A stretch of DNA of 64,000 bases. It comes from an uncultured Siphonobacter sp. (GTDB lineage: Bacteria > Bacteroidota > Bacteroidia > Cytophagales > Spirosomataceae). The notes under the pieces are model-generated. The model had not been told where the DNA came from. It ran no database searches and was given only the letters and a program-made list of their open reading frames with translations. The stretch lies in contig CAJYIW010000026.1 in NCBI GenBank assembly GCA_913775095.1, forward strand, positions 204,623 to 268,622, in the 5' to 3' direction. Below, in pieces: positions 19,071 through 27,623 of the stretch (positions are counted from its first letter, which is position 1; each line of letters opens with the position of its first letter). The translations under genes were made by a program, and so were the position numbers.

Positions 19071-19339
19071 AAAAGATCATTGCTTCCGTTGTATTGCTTC
19101 TCATAAGCTGTACCATGAGTTTTGCTCAATGTGCTATGTGCCGGGCTTCCGTGGAAAGTACGTATAGCGACGGACACTATTTGAATGGTTCCGGGCTTAA
19201 TACCGGGATTCTGTATCTACTGGTCATGCCTTATCTGCTGGTTGCCCTGATTGCCTATCTATGGTATAAGGGTTCGCGTAAGGAACACGCCCAGAAAATG
19301 GCCGTCTGGCAGCGTATGAAGAAAATTTCACATTCGTAA
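19067..19339 (+). CDS. Small exported membrane protein with a CxxC motif
   Basis: 90 residues: a signal peptide (cleavage about after SFAQ), then CAMCRASVES with a CxxC pair right after the cleavage site, one hydrophobic helix (about 47-68) and a basic tail with several Lys/Arg residues. The Cys pair would face the periplasm. I do not recognise a named family. Its ATGA overlap with the DUF420 gene and its place after sco suggest a part in copper or heme delivery to the oxidase; this is inference from context. Confidence 0.8.
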   Translation: MKKIIASVVLLLISCTMSFAQCAMCRASVESTYSDGHYLNGSGLNTGILYLLVMPYLLVALIAYLWYKGSRKEHAQKMAVWQRMKKISHS

Positions 19340-19375
19340 CCATTTGATTTTAAGTTGATTTATTGCCTATTGATA

Positions 19376-19407
19376 GCCTCCTGACGTTTGTCAGGAGGTT
19401 TTATTTT
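19376..19407 (+). terminator. Intrinsic terminator ending the cta/cox assembly operon
   Basis: Inverted repeat CCTCCTGA / TCAGGAGG with a short loop and a TTTTATTTT tract, 37 bases after the last stop codon. The rest of the gap to the sigma-factor gene shows no clear TAnnTTTG promoter. Confidence 0.9.
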
Positions 19408-19576
19408 GTGATGAAGTAAAAAGTATCGGAAAGTTAAAGGAATATAGAGCCAGTCATCAGACTCATCAGAAGTCATTGCTATCGAAAAATAAAATTTATA
19501 AAAACTCAATAAATTGATGCAACCCTAATTCTATAGCGTGCATCTGTCTTGCAGGTAACTAGCCTTAGACCGTCCC

Positions 19577-20143
19577 GTGAAAATTTTATCTTTATTTCAA
19601 ACAGAAGAACAACTGGTTAAAGCCTGTCAGAAAGGTGACCCCAGAGCCCAGCGGCGGGTGTACGATAAGTATGCCGGCCGGATGAATTCTGTCTGCAGAA
19701 GATATTTTAAAGATGACTATGAAGCGGAAGAGTGCATGATTGAAGCTTTCGTGAAAGTGTTTGAAAAAATTAGTCAGTTCAAATTAGAAGGAAGTTTTGA
19801 AGGCTGGATCCGCCGAATTGTAGTCAATGAATGTCTGATGGCCTTGAGGTCAAAAAAACAGATGGGTAATCAGATGAGTTATGATGATGTGTTGTACGAG
19901 CCTAACCCTCAGTTACCCGAGACGGCCCTGGAAGTACAGGATCTTTTGAAGCTCGTAGAACAGTTACCCATCGGTTACCGTACCGTATTCAATTTATATG
20001 CCATTGACGGTTATACACACGAAGAGATCGCCCGGAGTTTAGGTATCACAGAGAGTACATCCAAATCGCAACTACATCGGGCCCGAGCGTTATTACAACG
20101 CATGATTATTGAAAATGACACCCGATTGTCAATAAATTATTAA
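19577..20143 (+). CDS. ECF-type RNA polymerase sigma factor
   Basis: 188 residues, starting at GTG (no in-frame ATG occurs before region 2). Region 2 (about 25-95) reads YDKYAGRMNSVCRRYF...EAFVKVFEKI...GWIRRIVVNECL. Region 4 (about 125-180) reads LPIGYRTVFNLYAIDG and HEEIARSLGITESTSKSQLHRA. No other sigma regions are present, so it is group 4. The next gene begins 5 bases after its stop and encodes a single-pass membrane protein that probably restrains it. The set of sigma factor, membrane partner and outer-membrane barrel is a recurring Bacteroidota arrangement. Confidence 0.93.
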   Translation: MKILSLFQTEEQLVKACQKGDPRAQRRVYDKYAGRMNSVCRRYFKDDYEAEECMIEAFVKVFEKISQFKLEGSFEGWIRRIVVNECLMALRSKKQMGNQMSYDDVLYEPNPQLPETALEVQDLLKLVEQLPIGYRTVFNLYAIDGYTHEEIARSLGITESTSKSQLHRARALLQRMIIENDTRLSINY

Positions 20144-20147
20144 GCTT

Positions 20148-20918
20148 ATGAAACAGCCAAAAGAAAATCATCCGATTGACGAGTTGTTTGCCAGAAAGCT
20201 GAAGGATCATGAACAGGCACCCCAAAGTCAGTCGTGGGAGAAAATACAGGGCCGTCTGAACAGCAGCTATACGCAGCGTAGGGGCATGCCGCTCTGGTCC
20301 AGGTATGCGGCGGCGGCTTCCATCGCACTAGTTATGATGGCGGGCTGGTGGGCACTAAAATCCAGTCAGCCGAACCAGCAAAACCTGGCCGTGCAGACAC
20401 CTAAGGTGACTACGACTCCCAAGCTCGCAGAGCCGCAGGTTGAGGTTAAACCAGAAATCAACGCAGAAGCAGAGCCAGCCATTCGTTCTGAAAAGATGGC
20501 AGAGCTTTCAAGACCCGCAAAAATGGGTCAGCCGAAGGTTGAGTCAGAGGTTCGTCAGGTACCTGTTCCCGTTGGAAAACAGGAAGAAGTAAAAAGAATC
20601 GAACCCATTTTGAACCTGGAAGCCATTGCAAAGATCGAGCCTGAAGTGAGATCTGAAAGACCAGCACTGGCTGAGGTACCTCTACCAACCAGTCAGACTG
20701 AAAAGAGTACTGAAGATAAAACCTTCATCGTAAAGGTAGTAGAGACTCAGGTGGCGAGTGTGGAGGAGAATTCCGAAAAGCCTGCCAGGAAAAAGAAACT
20801 CTTTTCCCGAATAGCCAAAGGTCTGAAGCACATTCAGGAAGGAGAGTGGAAAGAAGTAGGGCTCGATAGTAAAACCATCATTGCCCGTACGGAAGATAAT
20901 ATTTTTAAGAAGCACTAA
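20148..20918 (+). CDS. Single-pass membrane protein, putative anti-sigma factor
   Basis: 256 residues. The N-terminus (about 1-55) is hydrophilic and cytoplasmic, with a DELFARKLKDHEQAP segment typical of Bacteroidota sigma partners. One membrane helix follows (about 61-76, YAAAASIALVMMAGWW), then a long Pro/Glu/Lys/Val-rich low-complexity region (about 80-215) and a basic C-terminal end (KKKLFSRIAKGLKHIQEGEW). No ZAS zinc motif is visible. Assignment as sigma regulator rests on topology and on the 4-base gap to the sigma gene. Confidence 0.7.
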   Translation: MKQPKENHPIDELFARKLKDHEQAPQSQSWEKIQGRLNSSYTQRRGMPLWSRYAAAASIALVMMAGWWALKSSQPNQQNLAVQTPKVTTTPKLAEPQVEVKPEINAEAEPAIRSEKMAELSRPAKMGQPKVESEVRQVPVPVGKQEEVKRIEPILNLEAIAKIEPEVRSERPALAEVPLPTSQTEKSTEDKTFIVKVVETQVASVEENSEKPARKKKLFSRIAKGLKHIQEGEWKEVGLDSKTIIARTEDNIFKKH

Positions 20919-20972
20919 GCAACCTTTGCCCAGCCGCTGACATCTGGAAAGTAAATCCTTTGAATAAAGATC

Positions 20973-21947
20973 ATGAAACGCATTGTATTTGCCTTGCTTG
21001 CCGTTTTAGGAACATTGGGAGTCGCTTCTGCCCGGGAAGCTCAGAAAGATTCCATCATCGTCATTATGGGAGATAACTCCCGTATTATTATTTACGGTGA
21101 GAATCAGGAGGACCTGAAGAAGTTACTCCATTACGATGTAAATAAATTGCTGAAAGATGTCGGTAGTAAGATTGATTCCACTTCACAGAAAGGGACCACT
21201 CGGATTACGCTGGGTGAAATAGACGGAGAGAAATATCTGGAAAAAGTAGGCATCGAGCTAAACGGATACCGGATTACTTCGAGGGGAGATACGATTTACT
21301 ACAAGGGCAGTAAACAAGTAAAACGGACGCGTCCGTGGTGGCAAAACGATCAGGATAATTTCGTAATTTCTTTTGGTTTAAATGCTTATGGTAGCAAGGA
21401 AGACCTGGACTACGATCCTCAGGACTACGATTTACGTCCATTAGGGTCGCGTTTCTTCTCGCTTGGGTTTTACCGGAATCCAACCCTCATCAAGGGGGAA
21501 GACGTAGCTCTGCGGCTGCGACTGGGCTTTGAGTTTACCTGGTATAACTTCATGTTCGACGGCAACAATGTAGCCCGGAAGGGACCTGAACAAATTGAGT
21601 TCACTTCCTTTACAGAGCCTCTAAAAAAGAGTAAGCTCACCGTCTGTTACGTCACTGTACCCGTCATGCCAACCATCGCCATAAGAAAAGGAGTCATTTC
21701 GCACATTGGGGCAGGGGGCTACGTAGGATATCGTCTGGACAGCTATACAAAGACCAAGACCGAATCAGGTAAGAAAGATCATAATCACGGAGGATACTGG
21801 CTTAATGATTTTCGATACGGACTCATGGCAGAAATTGGTTTCCGGAATTCAGTTGACTTGTTTTTTCAGTACGATCTGAATGAGCTTTACCAGGAGGCCC
21901 GCGGGCCGAAGGTGCAGGCCGTCAGTTTTGGCGTTCGTCTTAACTAA
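20973..21947 (+). CDS. Outer-membrane beta-barrel protein of the ECF sigma cluster
   Basis: 324 residues with a signal peptide (MKRIVFALLAVLGTLGVASA). The first half has a short extracytoplasmic segment (IIVIMGDNSRIIIYGENQEDLKK). From about residue 125 alternating hydrophobic/aromatic strands (NFVISFGLNAYGSK, RFFSLGFYRNP, LRLRLGFEFTWYNFMF) run to a last strand ending VSFGVRLN, typical of porin-like barrels. It probably senses or responds to envelope state under control of the upstream sigma factor. The specific function is unknown. Confidence 0.75.
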   Translation: MKRIVFALLAVLGTLGVASAREAQKDSIIVIMGDNSRIIIYGENQEDLKKLLHYDVNKLLKDVGSKIDSTSQKGTTRITLGEIDGEKYLEKVGIELNGYRITSRGDTIYYKGSKQVKRTRPWWQNDQDNFVISFGLNAYGSKEDLDYDPQDYDLRPLGSRFFSLGFYRNPTLIKGEDVALRLRLGFEFTWYNFMFDGNNVARKGPEQIEFTSFTEPLKKSKLTVCYVTVPVMPTIAIRKGVISHIGAGGYVGYRLDSYTKTKTESGKKDHNHGGYWLNDFRYGLMAEIGFRNSVDLFFQYDLNELYQEARGPKVQAVSFGVRLN

Positions 21948-21968
21948 GAACAGGCAGGATATTTATTC

Positions 21969-22009
21969 AATGGAGCCATAGCAGTCTATGGCTCCATTTA
22001 TTTTTTTTG
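21969..22009 (+). terminator. Intrinsic terminator after the beta-barrel gene
   Basis: Inverted repeat AATGGAGCCATAG / CTATGGCTCCATT followed by T-rich sequence with an eight-T run. Confidence 0.9.
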
Positions 22010-22104
22010 AAATATATTTTCATGGACAAGGCTGGAAATGAAAGTATTAGGTAAAACGTCACTGAGCTCATTTAAAAAAAAGACAAGTTTTTTTAGCTTA
22101 CCTC

Positions 22105-22135
22105 TTGACACGGGCTCAATAACGCTATACTTTTG
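22105..22135 (+). promoter_or_regulatory. Strong stable-RNA promoter for the tRNA-Tyr/Gly/Thr cluster
   Basis: TTGACA at 22105-22110 and TACTTTTG at 22128-22135 with a 17-base spacer, followed by GCAACTCC. The same layout occurs before tRNA-Trp and twice at the end of the window. tRNA-Tyr starts 84 bases downstream. Confidence 0.8.
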
Positions 22136-22218
22136 CAACTCCAAACCGGAAGATAAAACAAAACATCAGACGGTAAGGGGAAAACGTTCTTTTACTCATA
22201 GCGTAAAAAACACCATTT

Positions 22219-22301
22219 GGGGCGATACCAGAGTGGCCAAATGGGGCAGACTGTAAATCTGCTGGCGTCAGCCTACGGTGGTTCGAATCCATCTCGCCCC
22301 A
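22219..22301 (+). tRNA. tRNA-Tyr (GTA)
   Basis: Acceptor arms GGGGCGA / TCGCCCC pair fully. The anticodon loop carries GTA (ACTGTAAATC), a long variable arm is present as in bacterial Tyr tRNAs, and the T-loop GGTTCGAATCC is intact. CCA is not encoded. Confidence 0.96.
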
Positions 22302-22308
22302 CAATTTG

Positions 22309-22355
22309 AATGACTATTGATTGAGTACATTATCCTGATCAATAGTCATTTTTTT
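22309..22355 (+). terminator. Terminator-like hairpin between tRNA-Tyr and tRNA-Gly
   Basis: Perfect 13-bp inverted repeat AATGACTATTGAT / ATCAATAGTCATT with a 16-base loop, running into seven T residues. It may partly terminate or define a processing site within the tRNA cluster. Confidence 0.65.
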
Positions 22356-22363
22356 AGTCATAT

Positions 22364-22436
22364 GCGGGCGTAGCTCAGTTGGTAGAGCGGCAGCCTTCCA
22401 AGCTGCAGGTCGCGGGTTCGAGCCTCGTCGCCCGCT
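22364..22436 (+). tRNA. tRNA-Gly (TCC)
   Basis: Acceptor arms GCGGGCG / CGCCCGC, D-loop AGCTCAGTTGGTAGAGC, anticodon loop CTTCCAA (anticodon TCC) and T-arm GCGGGTTCGAGCCTCGT. 73 bases, no encoded CCA. Confidence 0.96.
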
Positions 22437-22593
22437 CATAATTTTGAGCGTAATTTATTAAGTTACTTCGCTTTCGTAGCGACCCAACCTTCCTCACTAC
22501 GCTCATTAGGATTTACAAGTTACGCGATACCGATTTACGTAACGTCTTTTCGTAAATCATCTCTCTCAGCTTGTATATAACATAATTAGTATT

Positions 22594-22665
<72 letters not shown>

Positions 22666-22714
22666 CTGAAACTTTCGGTCCAAGTTTTAGGTTGAAAGAT
22701 CAGATATTGCGAAA

Positions 22715-22743
22715 TCCCTCTCCGCATAGAGAGGGACTTTTTT
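22715..22743 (+). terminator. Intrinsic terminator between tRNA-Thr and tuf
   Basis: TCCCTCTC / GAGAGGGA with a six-base loop and a CTTTTTT tract. If it is efficient, tuf needs its own promoter in the 87 bases that follow; no TAnnTTTG is evident there. Confidence 0.8.
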
Positions 22744-22830
22744 CGTAACGAAAGGTGCAAGTGACTCTTTTCGCAAGTACACTTTCATCAGAATAATAAC
22801 CAATCGCGAAACCGATAATTCTTTCTAAAA

Positions 22831-24015
22831 ATGGCAAAGGAGACTTTTGACCGCTCGAAACCACACGTCAACATTGGTACAATTGGACACGTTGACCACG
22901 GTAAAACGACTTTGACTGCTGCGATCACGAAAGTTCTTTCTGAAAAAGGTCTGGCAGAAAAGAGAGATTTCTCTCAAATTGATAATGCTCCTGAAGAGCG
23001 TGAGCGTGGTATCACGATCAACACTGCACACGTAGAATACCAAACAGTAAACCGTCACTATGCTCACGTAGACTGCCCAGGTCACGCCGATTACGTGAAA
23101 AACATGGTAACGGGTGCTGCTCAGATGGACGGTGCTATTATCGTAGTAGCTGCTACGGATGGTCCTATGCCCCAGACTCGTGAGCACATCCTGCTTGCTC
23201 GTCAGGTAGGTGTACCCCAACTTGTTGTATTCATGAACAAGGTGGATATGGTGGACGATCCTGAGCTGTTAGAACTCGTTGAGATGGAAATCCGCGAGCT
23301 GCTGAGCTTCTACCAATTCGATGGTGACAACATTCCTGTAATCCAGGGTTCTGCTTTAGGTGGTCTGAATGGCGAGCCTAAGTGGGTTGAAACGATCGAT
23401 CAACTGATGGAAGCAGTTGATAGCTGGATCCCAACTCCTGCTCGTGAAACTGACAAGCCTTTCCTGATGCCTGTTGAGGACGTATTCTCAATCACAGGTC
23501 GTGGAACGGTAGCAACGGGCCGTATCGAAACAGGTGTAATCAACTCTGGTGATCCTGTAGAGATCTTAGGTATGGGTGCTGAAAACCTGAAATCTACGGT
23601 AACGGGTGTGGAAATGTTCCGCAAAATCCTTGACCGTGGAGAAGCTGGTGACAACGTAGGTCTGCTGTTACGTGGTGTTGAGAAAACCGATATCCGTCGT
23701 GGTATGGTTATCTGTAAGCCAGGTTCAGTGAAGCCTCACGCTCACTTCAAAGCTGAGGTTTACATCCTTTCAAAAGAAGAAGGTGGCCGTCACACGCCAT
23801 TCTTTAACAAATACCGTCCTCAGTTCTACTTCCGTACCACGGACGTAACTGGCGAAATCATGCTGCCTGAGAACGTTGAAATGGTTATGCCTGGTGATAA
23901 CATTACTATTGACGTAACGTTGATCAGCCCTATCGCTATGGACAAAGGTCTGCGTTTCGCTATCCGCGAAGGTGGCCGTACCGTAGGTGCAGGTCAGGTA
24001 ACTGAAATCTTATAA
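22831..24015 (+). CDS. tuf: Elongation factor Tu
   Basis: 394 residues, full length. GTPase motifs G1 GHVDHGKT, G3 DCPGHADY, G4 NKVD and the switch I element RGITI are intact. Domains 2 and 3 follow (for example [11 protein letters not shown] and the C-terminal [14 protein letters not shown]). It delivers aminoacyl-tRNA to the ribosome. Its place after tRNA-Thr and before tRNA-Trp-secE-nusG matches the tufB-type neighbourhood. A strong terminator follows. Confidence 0.98.
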   Translation: MAKETFDRSKPHVNIGTIGHVDHGKTTLTAAITKVLSEKGLAEKRDFSQIDNAPEERERGITINTAHVEYQTVNRHYAHVDCPGHADYVKNMVTGAAQMDGAIIVVAATDGPMPQTREHILLARQVGVPQLVVFMNKVDMVDDPELLELVEMEIRELLSFYQFDGDNIPVIQGSALGGLNGEPKWVETIDQLMEAVDSWIPTPARETDKPFLMPVEDVFSITGRGTVATGRIETGVINSGDPVEILGMGAENLKSTVTGVEMFRKILDRGEAGDNVGLLLRGVEKTDIRRGMVICKPGSVKPHAHFKAEVYILSKEEGGRHTPFFNKYRPQFYFRTTDVTGEIMLPENVEMVMPGDNITIDVTLISPIAMDKGLRFAIREGGRTVGAGQVTEIL

Positions 24016-24033
24016 TTTCTATAAGAATCAAGA

Positions 24034-24067
24034 GAAAGCGTCCCGTAATAGGGACGCTTTCTTTTTT
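24034..24067 (+). terminator. Intrinsic terminator after tuf
   Basis: Inverted repeat GAAAGCGTCCC / GGGACGCTTTC, loop GTAATA or similar, followed by TTTTTT. Confidence 0.92.
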
Positions 24068-24113
24068 GTAAGAAGATATTTTTCTGTTTTGAGAAAAAAA
24101 GTTGCTGAAATAG

Positions 24114-24144
24114 TTGACCTAATCAAAACAAAAATCTATTTTTG
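24114..24144 (+). promoter_or_regulatory. Promoter for tRNA-Trp and the secE-nusG-rpl-rpo operon
   Basis: TTGACC at 24114-24119 and TATTTTTG at 24137-24144, spacer 17 bases, followed by GCAGTCCC. It belongs to the same class as the tRNA-Tyr promoter. The tRNA begins 28 bases downstream. Confidence 0.78.
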
Positions 24145-24172
24145 CAGTCCCAAATTTAAGGTACAAGCACAC

Positions 24173-24243
24173 ACGGGCATAGTATAAGGGTAGTACAGAG
24201 GTCTCCAAAACCTTCGGTCTGGGTTCGAATCCTGGTGCCCGTG
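24173..24243 (+). tRNA. tRNA-Trp (CCA)
   Basis: Acceptor arms ACGGGCA / TGCCCGT with G discriminator, anticodon loop CTCCAAA (anticodon CCA), and T-arm CTGGGTTCGAATCCTGG. 71 bases. Confidence 0.95.
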
Positions 24244-24251
24244 CAACTAAG

Positions 24252-24323
24252 TTTCAGGTTTAAAGTTTAAAGTGAATTCTGACAATTGTATTGATGGTCA
24301 GGCTTTAAGCTTTAAACCTGAAA
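24252..24323. repeat. Long inverted repeat between tRNA-Trp and secE
   Basis: TTTCAGGTTTAAAG (24252-24265) and its exact complement CTTTAAACCTGAAA (24310-24323); the inner flanks (TTAAAG / CTTTAA) extend the pairing. AT-rich, no T tract. It may mark tRNA release from the secE mRNA. Confidence 0.65.
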
Positions 24324-24339
24324 GCTTTAAACTAAACAC

Positions 24340-24534
24340 ATGGAAAAGGTAACGTCATTATTTAGAGCTTCCTGGGACGAAGTGACGCAACACATCACCT
24401 GGCCTCCGTTCAAGGATTTGCAATCAAGTTCATGGTTAGTGCTGATCGCTTCTCTGATCTTCGCTATTATCGTTGGATTGATGGACGCAGGTTTCCAGAA
24501 TTTGCTGGATCTTTTCTATAGCCTCTCCAAGTAA
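24340..24534 (+). CDS. secE: Preprotein translocase subunit SecE
   Basis: 64 residues with one membrane helix (about 33-52, LVLIASLIFAIIVGLMDAGF). The amphipathic N-terminal helix contains the family-like SWDEVTQHITWPPFKDL. It clamps SecY in the translocon. Located between tRNA-Trp and nusG as in most bacteria. Confidence 0.95.
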   Translation: MEKVTSLFRASWDEVTQHITWPPFKDLQSSSWLVLIASLIFAIIVGLMDAGFQNLLDLFYSLSK

Positions 24535-24557
24535 GTAACGCGTTTACAGTTTAAGGT

Positions 24558-24619
24558 TTTCAGTTGTCGCATTCATTCAGCTATCACTGAAAACTGAAGA
24601 TTGAAAACTGAAAACTGAG
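24558..24619. repeat. Inverted repeat plus short direct repeats between secE and nusG
   Basis: GTTTTCAGT (24558-24566) pairs with ACTGAAAAC (24588-24596), and further GAAAACTGA units follow to about 24619. It is similar in style to the repeat before secE. Function is unknown; it may shape the mRNA before nusG. Confidence 0.5.
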
Positions 24620-24625
24620 AAGAAT

Positions 24626-25183
24626 ATGAGTAACGTGAATTGGTACGTTTTGCGGGCTGTTTCCGGACAAGAGAAAAAGGTTAAATCTTATTTGGAAACG
24701 GAAGTAGCCAGACAAGAGCTTCAGGACTCTATTCCGCAAATTCTGATTCCGTCCGAGAAAATTGTTGAAATGCGTAACGGCAAGAAACGCATTCGTGAAA
24801 AAGCATTTTTCCCAGGCTACATCATGATCTCGGCTGACTTGTCTAATGGCGAAGTAATGCACTTAATTACGAGCATGCCAGGAGTGATCGGGTTCCTCGG
24901 AAGTAACGACAAAGACAAAGCCAAAATTCCTGTACCTCTTCGTGCTTCTGAAGTAAAACGGATGTTGGGTCAGGTAGATGAAGTAGTTGAAGAAACCTCC
25001 ACCTCTTCGGTATCTTTCCTCAAAGGAGAATCGGTAAAAGTAATGGACGGCCCTTTCAGTGGCTTTACGGGCACCATCGAGGAAATCTTCGATGATAAAA
25101 AGAAACTTCACGTAACGGTAAAAATCTTCGGACGTAATACGCCAGTTGAATTGAGTTACGCTCAAGTGGAAAAAGAGGGCTAA
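24626..25183 (+). CDS. nusG: Transcription termination/antitermination protein NusG
   Basis: 185 residues. The N-terminal NGN domain starts NWYVLRAVSGQEKKVKSYLE and contains FFPGYIMI. The C-terminal KOW domain reads GESVKVMDGPFSGFTGTIEEI. It binds RNA polymerase and modulates pausing, Rho action and coupling to the ribosome. The neighbours secE and rplK are the usual ones. The 136-base gap to rplK shows no clear motif. Confidence 0.96.
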   Translation: MSNVNWYVLRAVSGQEKKVKSYLETEVARQELQDSIPQILIPSEKIVEMRNGKKRIREKAFFPGYIMISADLSNGEVMHLITSMPGVIGFLGSNDKDKAKIPVPLRASEVKRMLGQVDEVVEETSTSSVSFLKGESVKVMDGPFSGFTGTIEEIFDDKKKLHVTVKIFGRNTPVELSYAQVEKEG

Positions 25184-25319
25184 TACGAATTATTCTTTCC
25201 GCAGATGTTGTGAGCCATCGCGGTCCTGGCACTTCAAGCTTCCAAGGAATTGCCGCTTCGTTAACGCTCCTTTCGATAAATGTAACAGCGGGCTTTAAAG
25301 CCTCAAATATTATTATACA

Positions 25320-25763
25320 ATGGCTAAGCAAATCACCGGATATGTAAAGTTGCAGGTTAAAGGTGGTCAGGCAAACCCATCGCCCCCAATCGGTCCGGCA
25401 CTGGGTTCCAAAGGTCTGAACATCATGGAGTTCTGCAAGCAGTTCAATGCTCGTACCCAAGACAAAATGGGTCAGGTGTTGCCTGTATTGATTACGTACT
25501 ACTCAGACAAATCGTTTGATTTCGTAATCAAAACTCCTCCAGCTGCGAACTTGTTACTGGAAGCTTCTAAAGTTAAGTTGGGCTCTGCTCAGCCTAACCT
25601 GAAGAAAGTAGGTTCAGTAAGCTGGGATCAAGTAAAAACTATTGCCGAAACCAAAATGCCTGATTTGAACTGCTTTACAATTGAAGCAGCAATGAAAATG
25701 GTAGCTGGTACGGCTCGCAGTATGGGTATTACGGTATCCGGCACTGCTCCCTGGCAAGAATAA
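25320..25763 (+). CDS. rplK: 50S ribosomal protein L11
   Basis: 147 residues, full length. The N-terminal domain ([29 protein letters not shown]) and C-terminal rRNA-binding domain ([17 protein letters not shown]) are both clear. It forms part of the GTPase-associated centre. First of the rplK-rplA-rplJ-rplL set. Confidence 0.98.
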   Translation: MAKQITGYVKLQVKGGQANPSPPIGPALGSKGLNIMEFCKQFNARTQDKMGQVLPVLITYYSDKSFDFVIKTPPAANLLLEASKVKLGSAQPNLKKVGSVSWDQVKTIAETKMPDLNCFTIEAAMKMVAGTARSMGITVSGTAPWQE

Positions 25764-25833
25764 TTTCTAACGGGGGAGAATACTCTTCAGATTACCGAAG
25801 CACATTCGATACTACCCCAAAATAACCATTCTC

Positions 25834-26532
25834 ATGGCTAAGTTAACTAAAAAACAAAAAGAAGCTCGCTCTAAATTCGATCAGGCTCAGGCGTATGAAC
25901 TGGTAAAAGCTGCATCAATTTTGAAAGAGATTTCTTACACTAAATTCGATGCTTCGATTGATATCGACGTTCGTTTAGGTGTAGATCCTCGTAAAGCGGA
26001 TCAAATGGTTCGTGGTGTAGTAGCCCTGCCTCACGGAACTGGTAAAGATGTTCGCGTATTAGTATTATGTACTCCTGATAAAGTCGAAGAAGCGAAAGCT
26101 GCTGGAGCTGATCACGTAGGTCTGGACGAGTATATCGAAAAGATCATGGGTGGATGGACTGATATTGATGTAATCATCACCATGCCTACGGTAATGGCTA
26201 AAATCGGTCGTCTGGGTAAAATCCTGGGTCCTCGCGGTTTAATGCCTAACCCTAAGTCAGGTACGGTAACTTTAGAAGTTGGTAACGCCGTTCGCGAAGT
26301 GAAAGCGGGTAAAATCGACTTCAAAGTAGATAAAACGGGTATCATTCATACCTCTATTGGTAAGGTCTCTTTTGATTCCGATAAGTTGGCAGAAAATGCT
26401 CAGGAAGTAATCAACACCCTGATGAAATTGAAGCCTTCTTCGGCAAAAGGTACGTATGTGAAGAGCATCTTCCTGTCTAGTACCATGAGCCCGAGTGTAG
26501 AAATCGATAAAAACACTGTAAACGGTCTGTAA
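25834..26532 (+). CDS. rplA: 50S ribosomal protein L1
   Basis: 232 residues with the L1 signature region ([23 protein letters not shown]). It forms the ribosomal L1 stalk and in other bacteria represses its own operon. Only 3 bases separate its stop from rplJ, so the usual untranslated L10 leader before rplJ is absent here. Confidence 0.98.
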   Translation: MAKLTKKQKEARSKFDQAQAYELVKAASILKEISYTKFDASIDIDVRLGVDPRKADQMVRGVVALPHGTGKDVRVLVLCTPDKVEEAKAAGADHVGLDEYIEKIMGGWTDIDVIITMPTVMAKIGRLGKILGPRGLMPNPKSGTVTLEVGNAVREVKAGKIDFKVDKTGIIHTSIGKVSFDSDKLAENAQEVINTLMKLKPSSAKGTYVKSIFLSSTMSPSVEIDKNTVNGL

Positions 26533-26535
26533 GTC

Positions 26536-27072
26536 ATGACGAGAGAAGAAAAAGGTATTATCATTGAGGAGCTGGCTGAAAAGTTCAAAACCACTCCTTA
26601 CTTCTATATCACCGATGCAGCTGGTATGTCTGTAGCTCAGACAAACGATCTTCGCCGCAGATGTTTTCAGGCAGGTGTTGAGTATCGGGTAGTAAAAAAT
26701 ACACTGATTGCTAAGGCTCTTGAGCAACTGGACACGGATTACTCATCATTCAATGAAGGAGTATTGAAGGGTTTCAGTGGTATCATGTTCCACACGGAAT
26801 CAGGTAAGGTTCCTGCGAAATTGATTAAAGATTTCATTAAGGAGTCAGGTAAAGCTAACAAGCTTAAGTTCAAAGGTGCTTCAGTTGATTACAGTGTATT
26901 TGCTGGTGAAGATCAATTAGAGACCCTGATTTCTCTGAAATCAAAACAAGAACTCGTTGGCGAAATCATCGGTCTGTTACAATCTCCTGCCAAGAACGTT
27001 ATCAGCGGTCTTCAAGGTGGTGGCAACAAACTGGCTGGTATCCTCAAAACGCTTTCCGAGCGTCCTGAGTAG
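26536..27072 (+). CDS. rplJ: 50S ribosomal protein L10
   Basis: 178 residues, normal length. The N-terminal portion contains ADAAGMSV-type sequence (TDAAGMSVAQTNDLRRRC) and YRVVKNTLIAKAL. The C-terminal helices bind L7/L12 dimers. Translationally coupled to rplA by a 3-base gap; 109 bases precede rplL. Confidence 0.97.
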   Translation: MTREEKGIIIEELAEKFKTTPYFYITDAAGMSVAQTNDLRRRCFQAGVEYRVVKNTLIAKALEQLDTDYSSFNEGVLKGFSGIMFHTESGKVPAKLIKDFIKESGKANKLKFKGASVDYSVFAGEDQLETLISLKSKQELVGEIIGLLQSPAKNVISGLQGGGNKLAGILKTLSERPE

Positions 27073-27181
27073 TACTCTCAATGAGCTTTCCGAAGCTTGT
27101 TGACATTGAAGTTGGCTTCCAAGCCTGAATATATATCACTCTGTTTTTAACTCATTTCGAAAAAATTAAAATCATAATACA

Positions 27182-27565
27182 ATGGCAGATTTAAAGGCAT
27201 TCGCTGAGCAGCTTGTAAACCTGACGGTTAAAGAAGTTAATGAACTTGCACAAATCCTGAAGGATGAGTATGGTATCGAGCCTGCTGCTGCTGCTCCTGT
27301 AATGGTAGCTGGTGGTGTAGGTGGTGGAGATGCTGCTCCTGCTGCTGAAGAAAAAACTTCTTTCGACGTTATCCTGAAGTCAGCTGGTGCTGGTAAACTT
27401 CAAGTGGTGAAAGTTGTGAAAGATCTTTCTGGTCTGGGCCTGAAAGAAGCGAAAGAATTAGTTGACGGTGCTCCTAAAGCCGTTAAAGAAGGTGTTACGA
27501 AAGACGAAGCTGACGCTCTCAAGAAAGCTCTTGAAGAAGCTGGTGCTGAAGTTGAAATCAAGTAA
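27182..27565 (+). CDS. rplL: 50S ribosomal protein L7/L12
   Basis: 127 residues. N-terminal dimerisation domain ([21 protein letters not shown]), Ala/Gly-rich hinge ([20 protein letters not shown]), and C-terminal domain ([22 protein letters not shown]) that recruits GTPase factors. A hairpin follows directly, consistent with extra L7/L12 transcripts relative to rpoB. Confidence 0.98.
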   Translation: MADLKAFAEQLVNLTVKEVNELAQILKDEYGIEPAAAAPVMVAGGVGGGDAAPAAEEKTSFDVILKSAGAGKLQVVKVVKDLSGLGLKEAKELVDGAPKAVKEGVTKDEADALKKALEEAGAEVEIK

Positions 27566-27597
27566 TTTCTTCTTACGCAGAGATTTGATCTCGGGTG

Positions 27598-27623
27598 GAC
27601 CCAGTCTGTTGGCTGGGTCTTTC
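27598..27623 (+). terminator. Attenuator-like hairpin after rplL
   Basis: GACCCAG / CTGGGTC with an eight-base loop and a short TTT tract; outer ACGCAG (about 27575) and CTGCGT (about 27624) can extend it. It probably reduces readthrough from ribosomal genes into rpoB, as the known E. coli rplL-rpoB attenuator does. Confidence 0.65.

Noticed and set aside
22038..22256. 72-residue open frame on the plus strand
   Set aside because: It runs through the tRNA promoter (22105-22135) and into tRNA-Tyr, and its composition is not protein-like.
24588..24619. Repeated GAAAACTGA units as a possible CRISPR fragment
   Set aside because: Units are only about nine bases long with no regular spacers and no cas genes nearby.
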